From Saprospiraceae bacterium (GTDB taxonomy: Bacteria > Bacteroidota > Bacteroidia > Chitinophagales > Saprospiraceae), in NCBI GenBank assembly GCA_020436935.1, contig JAGQWX010000054.1, forward strand, positions 1 to 34,432: a stretch of DNA of 34,432 nt, read 5' to 3'. Shown here in pieces: positions 25,387-33,830 of this stretch. Position numbers and translations under genes: made by a program. The notes beneath the pieces are model-generated. The model saw only the letters and a list, made by a program, of their open reading frames with translations, was not told where the DNA came from and did not search any database. Positions within the stretch are counted from its first letter, which is position 1, and each line of letters opens with the position of its first letter.

Positions 25387-27499
25387 AAATGGTCAGATCA
25401 TTGACGAATGGCTGCTTGTACAGACGCTTTCCCGTTGCTCTAAACAATGCATTGGCCAGTGCACCTCCCGCAGGTGGAAGAGCAGGCTCACCAAGCCCCG
25501 TCGGATGTTCTGTTGATGGTATAAAATATGAAACCACCTTTGGGGCTTCAGACATTCTGATCAATCTGTAGGAGTCAAAATTGGTCTGATTGGGCTTCCC
25601 ATTTTCGATGGTAATGTCTCCGTACATGGCGTGACCTATGCCGTCAACCACTCCACCTTCGAGCTGGTTCATCGCACTCAATGGATTGATGACAATGCCA
25701 CAATCAATGACACAGGTTACCTTATCCAAAGCCGGATTGCCGTCTATTTTTTTGATATGTGCCACTTCCACGGCATAAGAATTATGTGAGAAGTATGCAC
25801 TGAAACCTTTGTACTCATCAGGTGTTTTGTCATACCAGTTGGATTTCTCCGCAGCTATCTTGATGGCGTTGGCAAATCTCATGGGCACATAGTCCATCTT
25901 GACACTTTCTTTTTTGGTGTCTGCATGTGCCAACAACTCAAGTCTAAAATCTACCGGATCTTTTTTGCATGCTTCTGCCACTTCATCCAGGAAGGATTGT
26001 TCTGCGCATGCCAAAAAGTTGGTCACAGGAGCCCTCCAGGCGCCTACAGAAACGGGGCTTTTCAATTCATGAGCCTCTACCTTATAATTGTCGACTGCAC
26101 CTGCAGGGAAAAAATTCTCACGGGTACAATTGGCCGTATTCACACTGGCGCCAATGAGATGGTAGGCCGTCATCTTACCGCCCTTTACAGCAGCCCTAAA
26201 TTTGTATTTAACCGCAGGCCGATATATGCCGGCAGTCATATCGTCGCTTCTGGTATAAATCATTTGTACCGGCTTCCCTGCCAACTTGCTGATCTCAGCA
26301 GCTTCTCTGACAAAATCCCCGTACAATCTTCGTCCAAATCCGCCACCCATTCTGGTCAGCATCAGCGTTATTTTATCTTCAGGCACACCCAGTAGTTCCA
26401 CCAATCCCCTTCTTGTGCCTTCCGGCGTTTGAATGGGACCTTCCAGGTATGCACTGTCTGCTTTCACATCAGCATAAAAATTCATAGGCTCCATGCAATT
26501 GTGTGGAAGGAATGGAGCTTCATATATTTTTTCTACGATTACATCCGCAGCTGCAAATGCAGCATCTACATCTCCTTCATTTCTTTTGATGTTTCCTGGT
26601 TTCGAGAGCATTTCACTGAGGCTGGCGTTTATTGCAGACGTACTTTCGGGACTTCCTTCGAATGTATAATTGATTTTGAGTGCCTGTTTGGCTTTCATGG
26701 CAGTCCATGTATCTTTCGCCAAAACTGCTACCTTATCACCGAACCGGATGACATCGACTACACCGCTTATAGCTCTGGCATCTGCATCATCAATGGATTC
26801 GATTTTCTGGCCAAAGGCATCGGGTCTTTTGATCGATGCGTAGACCATGCCTTCTTTTTTTGTATCAATACCAAAGCTTTGTTTTCCGGTGACAATCTTA
26901 TCAATGTCAACGTTTTTCTGGCTGGAGCCTATGATGTGAAAGTCTTTGATCTCTTTCAATTTTATATCCGAAGGCACTGCCATTTGTGATGCCTTTTCAG
27001 CCAACTGTCCGTAAGTTGCCACTTTGTCGCCATGCATTACTTTACCAAGAGCAGTTTTACATTCTGCGGGCGAAATACCCCATGTTTCTGCTGCTGCATT
27101 GACCAACATTTGGCGCGCTGTTGCACCTGCCTTGCGCAAAGTTTCGAAAGAATATCTGATGCTCTGGCTTCCTCCTGCTGTTTGACGCTGGAAATTTTTT
27201 GTATCTAAAGGTGCTTGTTCAACAATTACATCCTTCCAATCTGCGTCCAATTCATCCGCTATGATCATTGGAAATGCAGTTTTTATATTCTGTCCAATCT
27301 CCGGGTTGACAGACATGATCGTTATCTTTCCCGAAGGATTTATACTCAAATATGCATTGATGTTTTTCCAATCTTCTTTAATACCTGCACCTGCAAGCAG
27401 AATCTGGTTATCACCTGCAAATGAAAAACCCAAAACGAAACCACCTCCGATGGTAGCCCCTACTTTAAGAAATGATCTTCTTTTTATGCTGGATATCAT
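25385..27499 (-). CDS. Xanthine dehydrogenase-family molybdopterin-binding subunit
   Basis: The large catalytic subunit of a molybdenum hydroxylase of the isoquinoline 1-oxidoreductase/aldehyde oxidase type, which inserts an oxygen from water into an aldehyde or N-heterocycle. It has 704 residues. The N-terminus KRRSFLKVG (Arg7-Arg8) is a Tat export signal, so the folded enzyme works in the periplasm. GGGFGRRLYGDFVREAAEIS matches the cofactor-binding region. Glu671 in GLGEPALPPAGG is the likely active-site base. The [2Fe-2S] subunit gene lies 28 bp upstream. There is no FAD subunit here, as is usual when electrons go to a cytochrome or membrane carrier. Substrate unknown. Confidence 0.92.
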   Translation of the reverse strand: MISSIKRRSFLKVGATIGGGFVLGFSFAGDNQILLAGAGIKEDWKNINAYLSINPSGKITIMSVNPEIGQNIKTAFPMIIADELDADWKDVIVEQAPLDTKNFQRQTAGGSQSIRYSFETLRKAGATARQMLVNAAAETWGISPAECKTALGKVMHGDKVATYGQLAEKASQMAVPSDIKLKEIKDFHIIGSSQKNVDIDKIVTGKQSFGIDTKKEGMVYASIKRPDAFGQKIESIDDADARAISGVVDVIRFGDKVAVLAKDTWTAMKAKQALKINYTFEGSPESTSAINASLSEMLSKPGNIKRNEGDVDAAFAAADVIVEKIYEAPFLPHNCMEPMNFYADVKADSAYLEGPIQTPEGTRRGLVELLGVPEDKITLMLTRMGGGFGRRLYGDFVREAAEISKLAGKPVQMIYTRSDDMTAGIYRPAVKYKFRAAVKGGKMTAYHLIGASVNTANCTRENFFPAGAVDNYKVEAHELKSPVSVGAWRAPVTNFLACAEQSFLDEVAEACKKDPVDFRLELLAHADTKKESVKMDYVPMRFANAIKIAAEKSNWYDKTPDEYKGFSAYFSHNSYAVEVAHIKKIDGNPALDKVTCVIDCGIVINPLSAMNQLEGGVVDGIGHAMYGDITIENGKPNQTNFDSYRLIRMSEAPKVVSYFIPSTEHPTGLGEPALPPAGGALANALFRATGKRLYKQPFVNDLTI

Positions 27500-27527
27500 T
27501 TTTATTCTTTTTGAATGTTATTGGAAA

Positions 27528-27989
27528 TTATTTTGAGGACTCTGCTGCAGTTTTTATCGCAGATTTTATACGGTTGTAGGTACCGCATCTGCATATGTTT
27601 CCATACATCGCCGCCTCAATATCCTCTTCCGAAGGCTTAGGGTTCTCCTGCAAAAGTGCTGCAGCAGACATCAATTGACCTGACTGGCAGTATCCGCATT
27701 GTGGTACATCATGCTCAATCCAGGCTTTTTGGAGTGGATGATTACCAGTTGGATCCAAACCTTCAATGGTTTTGATTTCAGCACCGGCTACCGCACTAAC
27801 CGGCAGCAAACACGACCTGGTTGCTGATCCGTTGAGGTGAACCGTGCATGCTCCACACATGCCAATACCACAACCATACTTTGTTCCTGTCATATCGAGG
27901 TGATCGCGAAGCACCCAAAGCAATGGCATTTGCCCGTCCACATCGACCTGAACAGTCTTTCCATTTAAAGTAAAATTGATCTTACTCAT
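27528..27989 (-). CDS. (2Fe-2S)-binding subunit of the molybdenum hydroxylase
   Basis: The 153-residue electron-transfer subunit. Two [2Fe-2S] sites are complete: the plant-ferredoxin type with Cys40, Cys45, Cys48 and Cys60 (in [16 protein letters not shown]), and the second with Cys98, Cys101, Cys133 and Cys135 (CGYCQSGQ and NICRCGTY). This matches IorA-type subunits in length and order. The frame extends 25 codons further upstream from a non-ATG codon, but the family starts at [10 protein letters not shown], so the ATG at 27987-27989 is chosen. It has no Tat signal and would be exported with the large subunit. Confidence 0.93.
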   Translation of the reverse strand: MSKINFTLNGKTVQVDVDGQMPLLWVLRDHLDMTGTKYGCGIGMCGACTVHLNGSATRSCLLPVSAVAGAEIKTIEGLDPTGNHPLQKAWIEHDVPQCGYCQSGQLMSAAALLQENPKPSEEDIEAAMYGNICRCGTYNRIKSAIKTAAESSK

Positions 27990-28163
27990 TTTATTCAATA
28001 TTCTTTCGTGTAAAATAGAGGATGAATTCAGTTCCAAGTTATACCAAATCCTACACCTGCTCAATTTTTTTTGAAATTAAAACAACGGCATTTTCTAGTT
28101 TTAGTAAAAGTTAACATATTACACTGTGGTACTTTTATTCAACGTTAAAACTTCCTTAAAAAT

Positions 28164-29273
28164 ATGATCAACAAAGACCGTCAGCAATTGTTCGTGAGCG
28201 ATGACATTCGGTCAGCAGAAACTTTGCCCTCTGATTTTTATTTTAACGAGGACTTATACGAAGCCAGTAAAAAGAGCATTTTTGCCGATAGCTGGCATTT
28301 TGTGGGCAAAACCAGGGAGATTTTTTCAGGCGATACTACCACATATCCCTTTTTCCTGTACGAAAAATTTCTGGCTGAACCGCTTTTGCTGACCAGGGAT
28401 ACAACAGATACGATCAGGTGTTTGTCCAATGTATGCACACATCGGGCATTTCTGCTGGGGCATCATCCTACAACCCAGAAAAAAATCACCTGCGCTTATC
28501 ATGGAAGGAGGTTTGACCTGGATGGTACAATGGAATTCATGCCTGAATTCAAAAATACCTTCGACTTTCCAAGGCCCTGCGACCACCTCACTTCTCTTCC
28601 TCTGAATGAATGGGAGGGCTTCCTCTTTACATCTGTCACACCTGCCATAGATTTTGAGCAAATGACTTCCATTCTGAATGACCGGCTATCTTTTCTCAAC
28701 ATCAGTCAGTTCAGATATGCCCCTGAATACGACAAAATATACAATGTCCATGCCCACTGGGCTCTATATTGTGACAATTATCTCGAAGGCTTTCATATCC
28801 CATTTGTGCACAACAAATTGGGCTCAATGATAGATTATGGCTCCTATGAAACCATTTGCTATGAAGATATGAATGTACAAATTGGCTATGCAAAAGGTGG
28901 CACCCCAGTTTTCAAACTCCCTATCGGACATATAGACTATGGCAAAAAAGTATCTGCTTATTACTATTGGCTTTTCCCCAATTTGATGCTCAATTTTTAT
29001 CCCTGGGGCCTGCAGGTCAACGTCGTAGAACCCATCAGCCCATCCTTCACAAAGGTGCATTTCTACCACTACATCAAGGATGAAAGTTTGTGGCAAATGA
29101 TGGAAGGAGAAGATGTTGCCGAAAAAACCCAGCGCGAAGATGAGTGGGTGGTGGAAGGAGTGCAAAAAGGTTTGAAATCCAGATTTTATAACACTGGCCG
29201 GTTTTCACCGACTAGGGAACAAGGTGTGCATCACTTTCATGGCTTGCTGGCAAAATATTTGAAGAGAGATTAA
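28164..29273 (+). CDS. Rieske [2Fe-2S] aromatic ring-hydroxylating oxygenase, alpha subunit type
   Basis: A 369-residue Rieske non-haem iron oxygenase. The Rieske cluster is bound by Cys91-x-His93 and Cys110-x-x-His113. The mononuclear iron ligands are in DNYLEGFHIPFVHNKL: His211 and His216, with Asn205 and Glu208 of the usual motif. The overall text resembles the choline monooxygenase/carnitine-like branch rather than classical dioxygenases, so the substrate may be a quaternary amine or an aromatic; I cannot tell which. It needs a reductase partner, not found nearby. It is divergent from the molybdenum hydroxylase genes across about 170 bp, and a shared regulation is possible. Confidence 0.9.
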   Translation: MINKDRQQLFVSDDIRSAETLPSDFYFNEDLYEASKKSIFADSWHFVGKTREIFSGDTTTYPFFLYEKFLAEPLLLTRDTTDTIRCLSNVCTHRAFLLGHHPTTQKKITCAYHGRRFDLDGTMEFMPEFKNTFDFPRPCDHLTSLPLNEWEGFLFTSVTPAIDFEQMTSILNDRLSFLNISQFRYAPEYDKIYNVHAHWALYCDNYLEGFHIPFVHNKLGSMIDYGSYETICYEDMNVQIGYAKGGTPVFKLPIGHIDYGKKVSAYYYWLFPNLMLNFYPWGLQVNVVEPISPSFTKVHFYHYIKDESLWQMMEGEDVAEKTQREDEWVVEGVQKGLKSRFYNTGRFSPTREQGVHHFHGLLAKYLKRD

Positions 29274-29289
29274 TGTCCGGAAAGAAGGA

Positions 29290-29922
29290 TTATTTATTCA
29301 ACTTATGGATGAGCCTGAGAATCCTTCTTTGTTTGGTTTCCTTTTCCATTTCCAAGATACGGGATTGAAGAATATCTAAAAGGGCATTCCCTTCTGCAGG
29401 GTTCAAATCGCAGGAAAAACAGATCTCTGCGTACATAGGAAACTGATTTTCAGGGCTTTTAGCCACCATGTCCAACAATAAAATCATAACGTCTTCCCTG
29501 AATGCAGCTACTTTACACAAACCTGCCAAAATGCGCACAGTATAATCCCGAGTAATGACTGTTCCCTTGTCTGAAGCATCCAAAATAGCAGCCAGATGTG
29601 GGTGTATAGCTTCAGGTTGAAAATCAACAATCGAAGCCAGTGCCGTCATACCTCCCCATTGTAATCTATTGTTTTTATGGCTCAGTAAGGCGACGAATAT
29701 GGAAACATATGCTGCGATCAATCCGGGATTCCTGAGCCCGATTTCATATAAAATTTTGATGGCATCATTTTGAAGTGATTGATGTTTTTTTCGATCAAAC
29801 AAATCAATCAATTCCATAACAGCTTCCTGGTCATTAGTGGCAGCTATTTTTTCGGCGAGGTCTATATTGACCTGTTCATCTCTTCTGTAAATGGAAGCAC
29901 TCATTTGGTCAATTATGCCCAT
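29290..29922 (-). CDS. HEAT-like repeat protein, last gene of the TRAP unit
   Basis: A 210-residue, mostly helical protein without signal or membrane helix. The pattern of paired helices (NDQEAVMELIDLFD, NDAIKILYEIGLRNPGLIAA, RLQWGGMTALASIVDF, TVRILAGLCKVAAF) resembles HEAT/ARM repeats, which serve as protein-binding scaffolds. No catalytic motif is seen. It begins 26 bp after the dctM stop in the same direction, so it is probably co-transcribed with the transporter, but a functional link is unproven. The product name is descriptive only. Confidence 0.65.
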   Translation of the reverse strand: MGIIDQMSASIYRRDEQVNIDLAEKIAATNDQEAVMELIDLFDRKKHQSLQNDAIKILYEIGLRNPGLIAAYVSIFVALLSHKNNRLQWGGMTALASIVDFQPEAIHPHLAAILDASDKGTVITRDYTVRILAGLCKVAAFREDVMILLLDMVAKSPENQFPMYAEICFSCDLNPAEGNALLDILQSRILEMEKETKQRRILRLIHKLNK

Positions 29923-29948
29923 TCCCTTTTATTTTTATTAAAATCCGA

Positions 29949-31253
29949 TCATTTGCCGTAGATCCAGTAAATACTGTCTGGCACAAAGGCAAGCATGGCC
30001 AGGACGAGCAATTGTATGATGATAAAAGGCACAATGCCCTTGTACAATTTTGCAGTGGTCAATTCCGGAGGGGCGACTCCTTTCAAATAAAACAAAGCGA
30101 AACCGAAAGGCGGAGACAAAAAGGATGTCTGAAGATTTACCGCCAGAAGAATAGCAAACCAGACTAGATCAATTTTATATGCTATGAGGATGGGTGACAC
30201 AACGGGTACAATGATGAATACGATTTCAATAAAATCAATAAAAAATCCTGCTATAAAAACTACAATCATCACCAAAAGCAGGAATACCGGAGCGGATATA
30301 CCAGATGAAGTGATGGCTTCCACCAGGTAACGCTCTCCGCCAAGGCCTCTGAATACCAGCGAAAGGGTTGTCGCACCAAGTAATATTAAAAAGACCATGC
30401 TCGTCAGATAAGTGGTCTCTTTACTGACATATTTCAGATTCTTGAGGTTGAATTTTTTGCTGTACATGGCCAGCAAGCTGGCACCGAGAGCACCGAGGGC
30501 TGCAGCTTCTGTTGGCGTTGCTACGCCGGCAAATATGCTCCCCAATACTGCAAGTATCAATAAGACCGGGAAAACAAAAACCTGCATGATGGATTTCCAG
30601 TCATTATCCGCCTTGAACTCCAGGATTTCTTCTTTAGTAAGTCTTGGAGCTTCCTGTGGTCTCAAAAATGCATAGACGAATATGAAAATGACATACATCA
30701 ATACCAATAAAAGGCCTGGCAACAAAGCGCTCTTAAACAAATCGCCAACACTCACATTCATTACACTTCCCAATAAAATCAGGACAACTGATGGTGGAAT
30801 GATCTGACCCAGCGTACCCGATGAACAAATGGTTCCCGATGCCAATTCTGCGCTATAGCCCTTTTTGAGCATTACAGGCAGAGAAATCAAGCCCATGGTC
30901 ACCACCGTAGCTCCAACGATTCCAGAGGAGGCTGCCAATAACGTGCCTACAATAATAACTGAAATCGCCAATCCTCCGTGCATCCTGCCCAGCAACATGG
31001 ACATGGTTACCAGCAACTTTTCAGCCAAACCGGACCTTTCAAACATGAGCCCCATGAATATGAAAAGTGGTACCGCAATCAATACCTGATTTTCCATGAT
31101 GCCCATAATCCGCAAAGGCAAAAGGTCAAGGAAGTCAGGCACAAAAAATATTCCAAATAAAATGGACACTCCAGCCAACACAAGTCCAACCGGATAACCG
31201 CTCAGGATCAACGCAAATACCAAAATAAACATGATCAAAGCAAGTATCTCCAT
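29949..31253 (-). CDS. dctM: TRAP transporter large permease subunit (DctM family)
   Basis: The 12-helix channel subunit of a tripartite ATP-independent periplasmic transporter, which takes up organic acids or related compounds using a sodium gradient. The 434 residues, nearly all hydrophobic segments, match DctM in length. Typical pieces are LIAVPLFIFMGLMFERSGLAEKL, SGTLGQIIPPSVVLILLG, ATPTEAAALGALGA and QTSFLSPPFGFALFYLKGVAP. The start codon abuts the stop of dctQ with no gap, so the two are translationally coupled. The substrate cannot be predicted without the binding protein, which is not in the window. Confidence 0.95.
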   Translation of the reverse strand: MEILALIMFILVFALILSGYPVGLVLAGVSILFGIFFVPDFLDLLPLRIMGIMENQVLIAVPLFIFMGLMFERSGLAEKLLVTMSMLLGRMHGGLAISVIIVGTLLAASSGIVGATVVTMGLISLPVMLKKGYSAELASGTICSSGTLGQIIPPSVVLILLGSVMNVSVGDLFKSALLPGLLLVLMYVIFIFVYAFLRPQEAPRLTKEEILEFKADNDWKSIMQVFVFPVLLILAVLGSIFAGVATPTEAAALGALGASLLAMYSKKFNLKNLKYVSKETTYLTSMVFLILLGATTLSLVFRGLGGERYLVEAITSSGISAPVFLLLVMIVVFIAGFFIDFIEIVFIIVPVVSPILIAYKIDLVWFAILLAVNLQTSFLSPPFGFALFYLKGVAPPELTTAKLYKGIVPFIIIQLLVLAMLAFVPDSIYWIYGK

Positions 31254-31754
31254 TTATGATTCTGATTTTGTGCCGCTAGGACCTTTGATGACTTCAGCAA
31301 TCCCGGACAAAGCCAGTAATACAAAGCCTATGCTTATAAATGATTTGATGAGGTATCTGAAAGGCAGGCCATTGGGATTGGGCGATCCTTCATTGATATA
31401 AAAAGAATTGGATGCGTATTTATATCCGGTCACAATAACCACTGCACACCAGGGAATGAGGAATAAAATATGCCCAATGGCATTGACCCTGCGTTTTTTC
31501 TTTTCTGAAAATTTCTCATATAACAAATCAACCCTGATGTGCCTGTCGTTTTGCAATCCATAACTCATGCCCAGCAAAAAAGTCAGTGCAAACAACTGCC
31601 ATTCCAGTTCGCCCACCCAGGTCCTCGTCTGGTTGAACAAATACCTGAAAAAAACATCAATAACAATCAAAACAATAATGGCTACATTGAGCCAGGACAC
31701 ATAACGTCCCAAAGCATCAATAAAATTATAGATCCATGCAGCCACTTTGTTCAT
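31254..31754 (-). CDS. dctQ: TRAP transporter small permease subunit (DctQ family)
   Basis: A 166-residue protein with four membrane helices (about residues 18-38, 50-68, 92-112 and 130-150). It has the DctQ text TRTWVGELEWQLFALTFLLG and GLQNDRHIRVDLLYEKFSEK, the conserved region between helices two and three. It pairs with DctM. Directly upstream is the repeat array at 31811-32625 rather than the usual dctP gene, so the transcript must start within or just before that array. Confidence 0.93.
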   Translation of the reverse strand: MNKVAAWIYNFIDALGRYVSWLNVAIIVLIVIDVFFRYLFNQTRTWVGELEWQLFALTFLLGMSYGLQNDRHIRVDLLYEKFSEKKKRRVNAIGHILFLIPWCAVVIVTGYKYASNSFYINEGSPNPNGLPFRYLIKSFISIGFVLLALSGIAEVIKGPSGTKSES

Positions 31755-31810
31755 ATCACAATATTAACAAAAATTCGAAATGGCTTTCTTTTCAATGATC
31801 GAATAATTTA

Positions 31811-32580
31811 GAATGATCTAATGTTCAAATGATCTAATGATCTAATTTTGGCTTGCTCTTTATGAAGACATACCATTTCAGGTTTAGCTTTCGTCGAAAC
31901 AATATAGCATCCGGCCATTGTTGAATGATCTAATGTTCAAATGATCTAATGATCTAATTTTGGATTGTTCTTTATGAAGGCATTCCATTTCGGGATTATC
32001 TTTTATCGAAACTTTATTGCATCCGACTATTGCTGCGTTATCTGATTTTCAAATGATCTATTGATCTCATTTTGGTCTACCTTCAAAAAACAACCGTAAG
32101 TTCATTTTTTGATTGAAAACATTATAGCATTAGATCATTATAGGATTAGATCATTACTGAATGATCCAATGTTCAAATGATCTAATTTTGGCTCGCCCTC
32201 AAAAAGCAACCGCCAGGTTATTTAAAGATTGAAAATATTATAGCATTAGATCATTATTGAATGATCTAATGTTCAAATGATCTAATGATCTAATTTTGAA
32301 TTGCTCTTTATGAAGACACTCCATTCCAGGGTTAGCTTTCGTCGAAACAATATAGCATCCAACCATTGCTGGATTATCTGATTTTCAAATTATCTAATGA
32401 GCTAATTTTGACTTGCTCTTGATGAAGGCATTCCATTCCAGGTTTATCTTTTATCGAAACATTATTGCATCCAACCATTGCTGGATTATTTGATTTTCAT
32501 ATGATCTATTGATCTAATTTTAGTTTGCGCTAAGCAAACAACCGTAAGGTCATTTTTTGATTGAAAACATTATAGCATTA
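31811..32580. repeat. Higher-order intergenic repeat array (A-A-B-B-A-A-B)
   Basis: This gene-free stretch (within 31755-32625) is made of seven degenerate units. A-type units start at 31811, 31923, 32259 and 32371 and are each 112 bp. B-type units start at 32035 (124 bp), 32159 (100 bp) and 32483. All begin with a GATCTAAT-rich head. The tail is TCGAAAC...GCATCC in A and CAACCG...GATTGAAAA in B. First and second A units differ consistently, and the 31811 and 32259 units match best, giving a 448-bp higher-order period. There are no unique spacers or cas genes. It lies between hemH and dctQ. Confidence 0.88.
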
Positions 32581-32643
32581 TACCATTAGATAATTAGATA
32601 ATTGTACCATTAGATAATTGGATCATTATACCATTAGATAATT
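32581..32643. repeat. 24-bp short repeats reaching into the 3' end of hemH
   Basis: TACCATTAGATAATT occurs at 32581, 32605 and 32629, an exact 24-bp spacing. The third copy covers codons at the end of hemH and the stop codon lies just beyond it, so it encodes the final NYLMV. Confidence 0.9.
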
Positions 32644-33684
32644 ATGATGCAACGTATGGGCAACAATCATTTCTTTGACAGCATCCACCCACTGGTCGTT
32701 GTCATTGAGACTTGGTACGAGGTCCAATTTTTCGCCGCCGTTTTTGATGAATTCTTCATGATATTCATGACCGATCTCAATGGTGGTCTCCAAACAATCT
32801 GCTACGAAGGCCGGGCTGAAAACCAGGATTGATTTTACACCTTTCTCCTGCAAGTTTTCAATGACTTCAGAAGTGTAAGGCTGTACCCATGGATCCTTTC
32901 CGAGTCTTGACTGAAAACAAATGGTATATTTTTCACGGGGTAAACCCAGTTCATTGGCGATGGCAAAGGACGTCTGATGGCATTGGGCAGAATAGCAGTA
33001 TTTGTTGTTGTCACTTACCACTGAACAGCATTGCTCAACTTTGAGGCAATGCGCTTTGCTGATATCACCTTTTCGCAATTGGCGTTGGGGAAGGCCGTGG
33101 AAGCTGAACAAAATGTGTTCGTATGCATCAAGATCAAACTGTCTGGCATTGGCAGCAAAGGTTTGAATCATCTTTTCGTTGGTAGGATATGAGTTGATGA
33201 ATGTCATTGGTGGAATGACATCCAAAGTCCGGAATACGCGCATAACCTCGTCGTGTACACTGCCGGTGGTGGCAGAAGCATATTGAGGGAAAAGCGGCAT
33301 CACCACAATTTCATCTACTTTCTCATCAAACAACAAATTTCTGATTGCATCCTCAATCGATGGAGTTTGATACCTCATGGCTAGTTTGACCACGTAATCT
33401 TTTCCCAGGGCAACGGCAAGCTTATCTCTCAGTGCGTAACCATAGACCTTGATGGGGCTGCCTTCTTTCGTCCAAAGCATTTTGTATAGCTTCGAAGAAG
33501 ACCCGGACCTGAACGGAGCTATAATACCTCTGACCAGGATATTTCTAGCCACCCAAGAGATATCAATGACCCTCCTGTCAAGAAGAAATTGCTTCAGATA
33601 TCGGTAAACTGCTGATCTGTTCGGATCGTCCGGTGTTCCAAGATTAACCAGTAAAACTCCTGTCTTTTTATGCTGCATTGCCAT
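32626..33684 (-). CDS. hemH: Ferrochelatase
   Basis: Inserts Fe(II) into protoporphyrin IX, the last step of this haem pathway. The 352 residues cover the type II periplasmic-binding-like fold. Seen are GVLLVNLGTPDDPN at the start, His196 in FSFHGLPQ as metal-site residue, and CLETTIEIGHEYHEEF carrying the conserved glutamates. An internal segment holds five cysteines (213, 219, 220, 230, 235), as in ferrochelatases with an internal [2Fe-2S] cluster. The last five residues come from a DNA repeat. A second ATG two codons downstream is possible. No other haem gene is adjacent. Confidence 0.95.
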   Translation of the reverse strand: MAMQHKKTGVLLVNLGTPDDPNRSAVYRYLKQFLLDRRVIDISWVARNILVRGIIAPFRSGSSSKLYKMLWTKEGSPIKVYGYALRDKLAVALGKDYVVKLAMRYQTPSIEDAIRNLLFDEKVDEIVVMPLFPQYASATTGSVHDEVMRVFRTLDVIPPMTFINSYPTNEKMIQTFAANARQFDLDAYEHILFSFHGLPQRQLRKGDISKAHCLKVEQCCSVVSDNNKYCYSAQCHQTSFAIANELGLPREKYTICFQSRLGKDPWVQPYTSEVIENLQEKGVKSILVFSPAFVADCLETTIEIGHEYHEEFIKNGGEKLDLVPSLNDNDQWVDAVKEMIVAHTLHHNYLMV

Positions 33685-33689
33685 GTCTT

Positions 33690-33728
33690 TAAAAAAAATT
33701 CGTATGTCTGCATTGCAAACATACGAAT
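33690..33728 (-). terminator. Terminator of the AT-hook gene, just ahead of hemH
   Basis: On the minus strand ATTCGTATGT (33719-33728) pairs with ACATACGAAT (33698-33707) around an 11-base loop, followed by a run of eight T. It lies about 100 bp after the AT-hook stop and 6 bp before the hemH ATG. Confidence 0.85.
33716..33723 (-). promoter_or_regulatory. Possible -7 element of hemH inside the terminator hairpin
   Basis: On the minus strand TATGTTTG matches TAnnTTTG. It would start transcription about 25 bases before the hemH ATG. No convincing TTG stands at the expected upstream distance, so this is tentative. Confidence 0.35.
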
Positions 33729-33830
33729 CGATATAAAGTTGAAGAAATTAAGTCAGAAATCCGATGCACTGTATTTGGAAAATCTCCATTGAAATACTGC
33801 ACACAAGCATGCGCTGTCAAATTCTATTTC

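Noticed and set aside
27990-28064. A longer N-terminus for the [2Fe-2S] subunit
   Set aside because: It needs a non-ATG start and adds 25 residues without counterpart in the family, which begins at the ATG at 27989.
31811-32643. A CRISPR array
   Set aside because: The repeated parts are 100-124 bp long and similar over their full length, with no unique spacers and no cas gene nearby.
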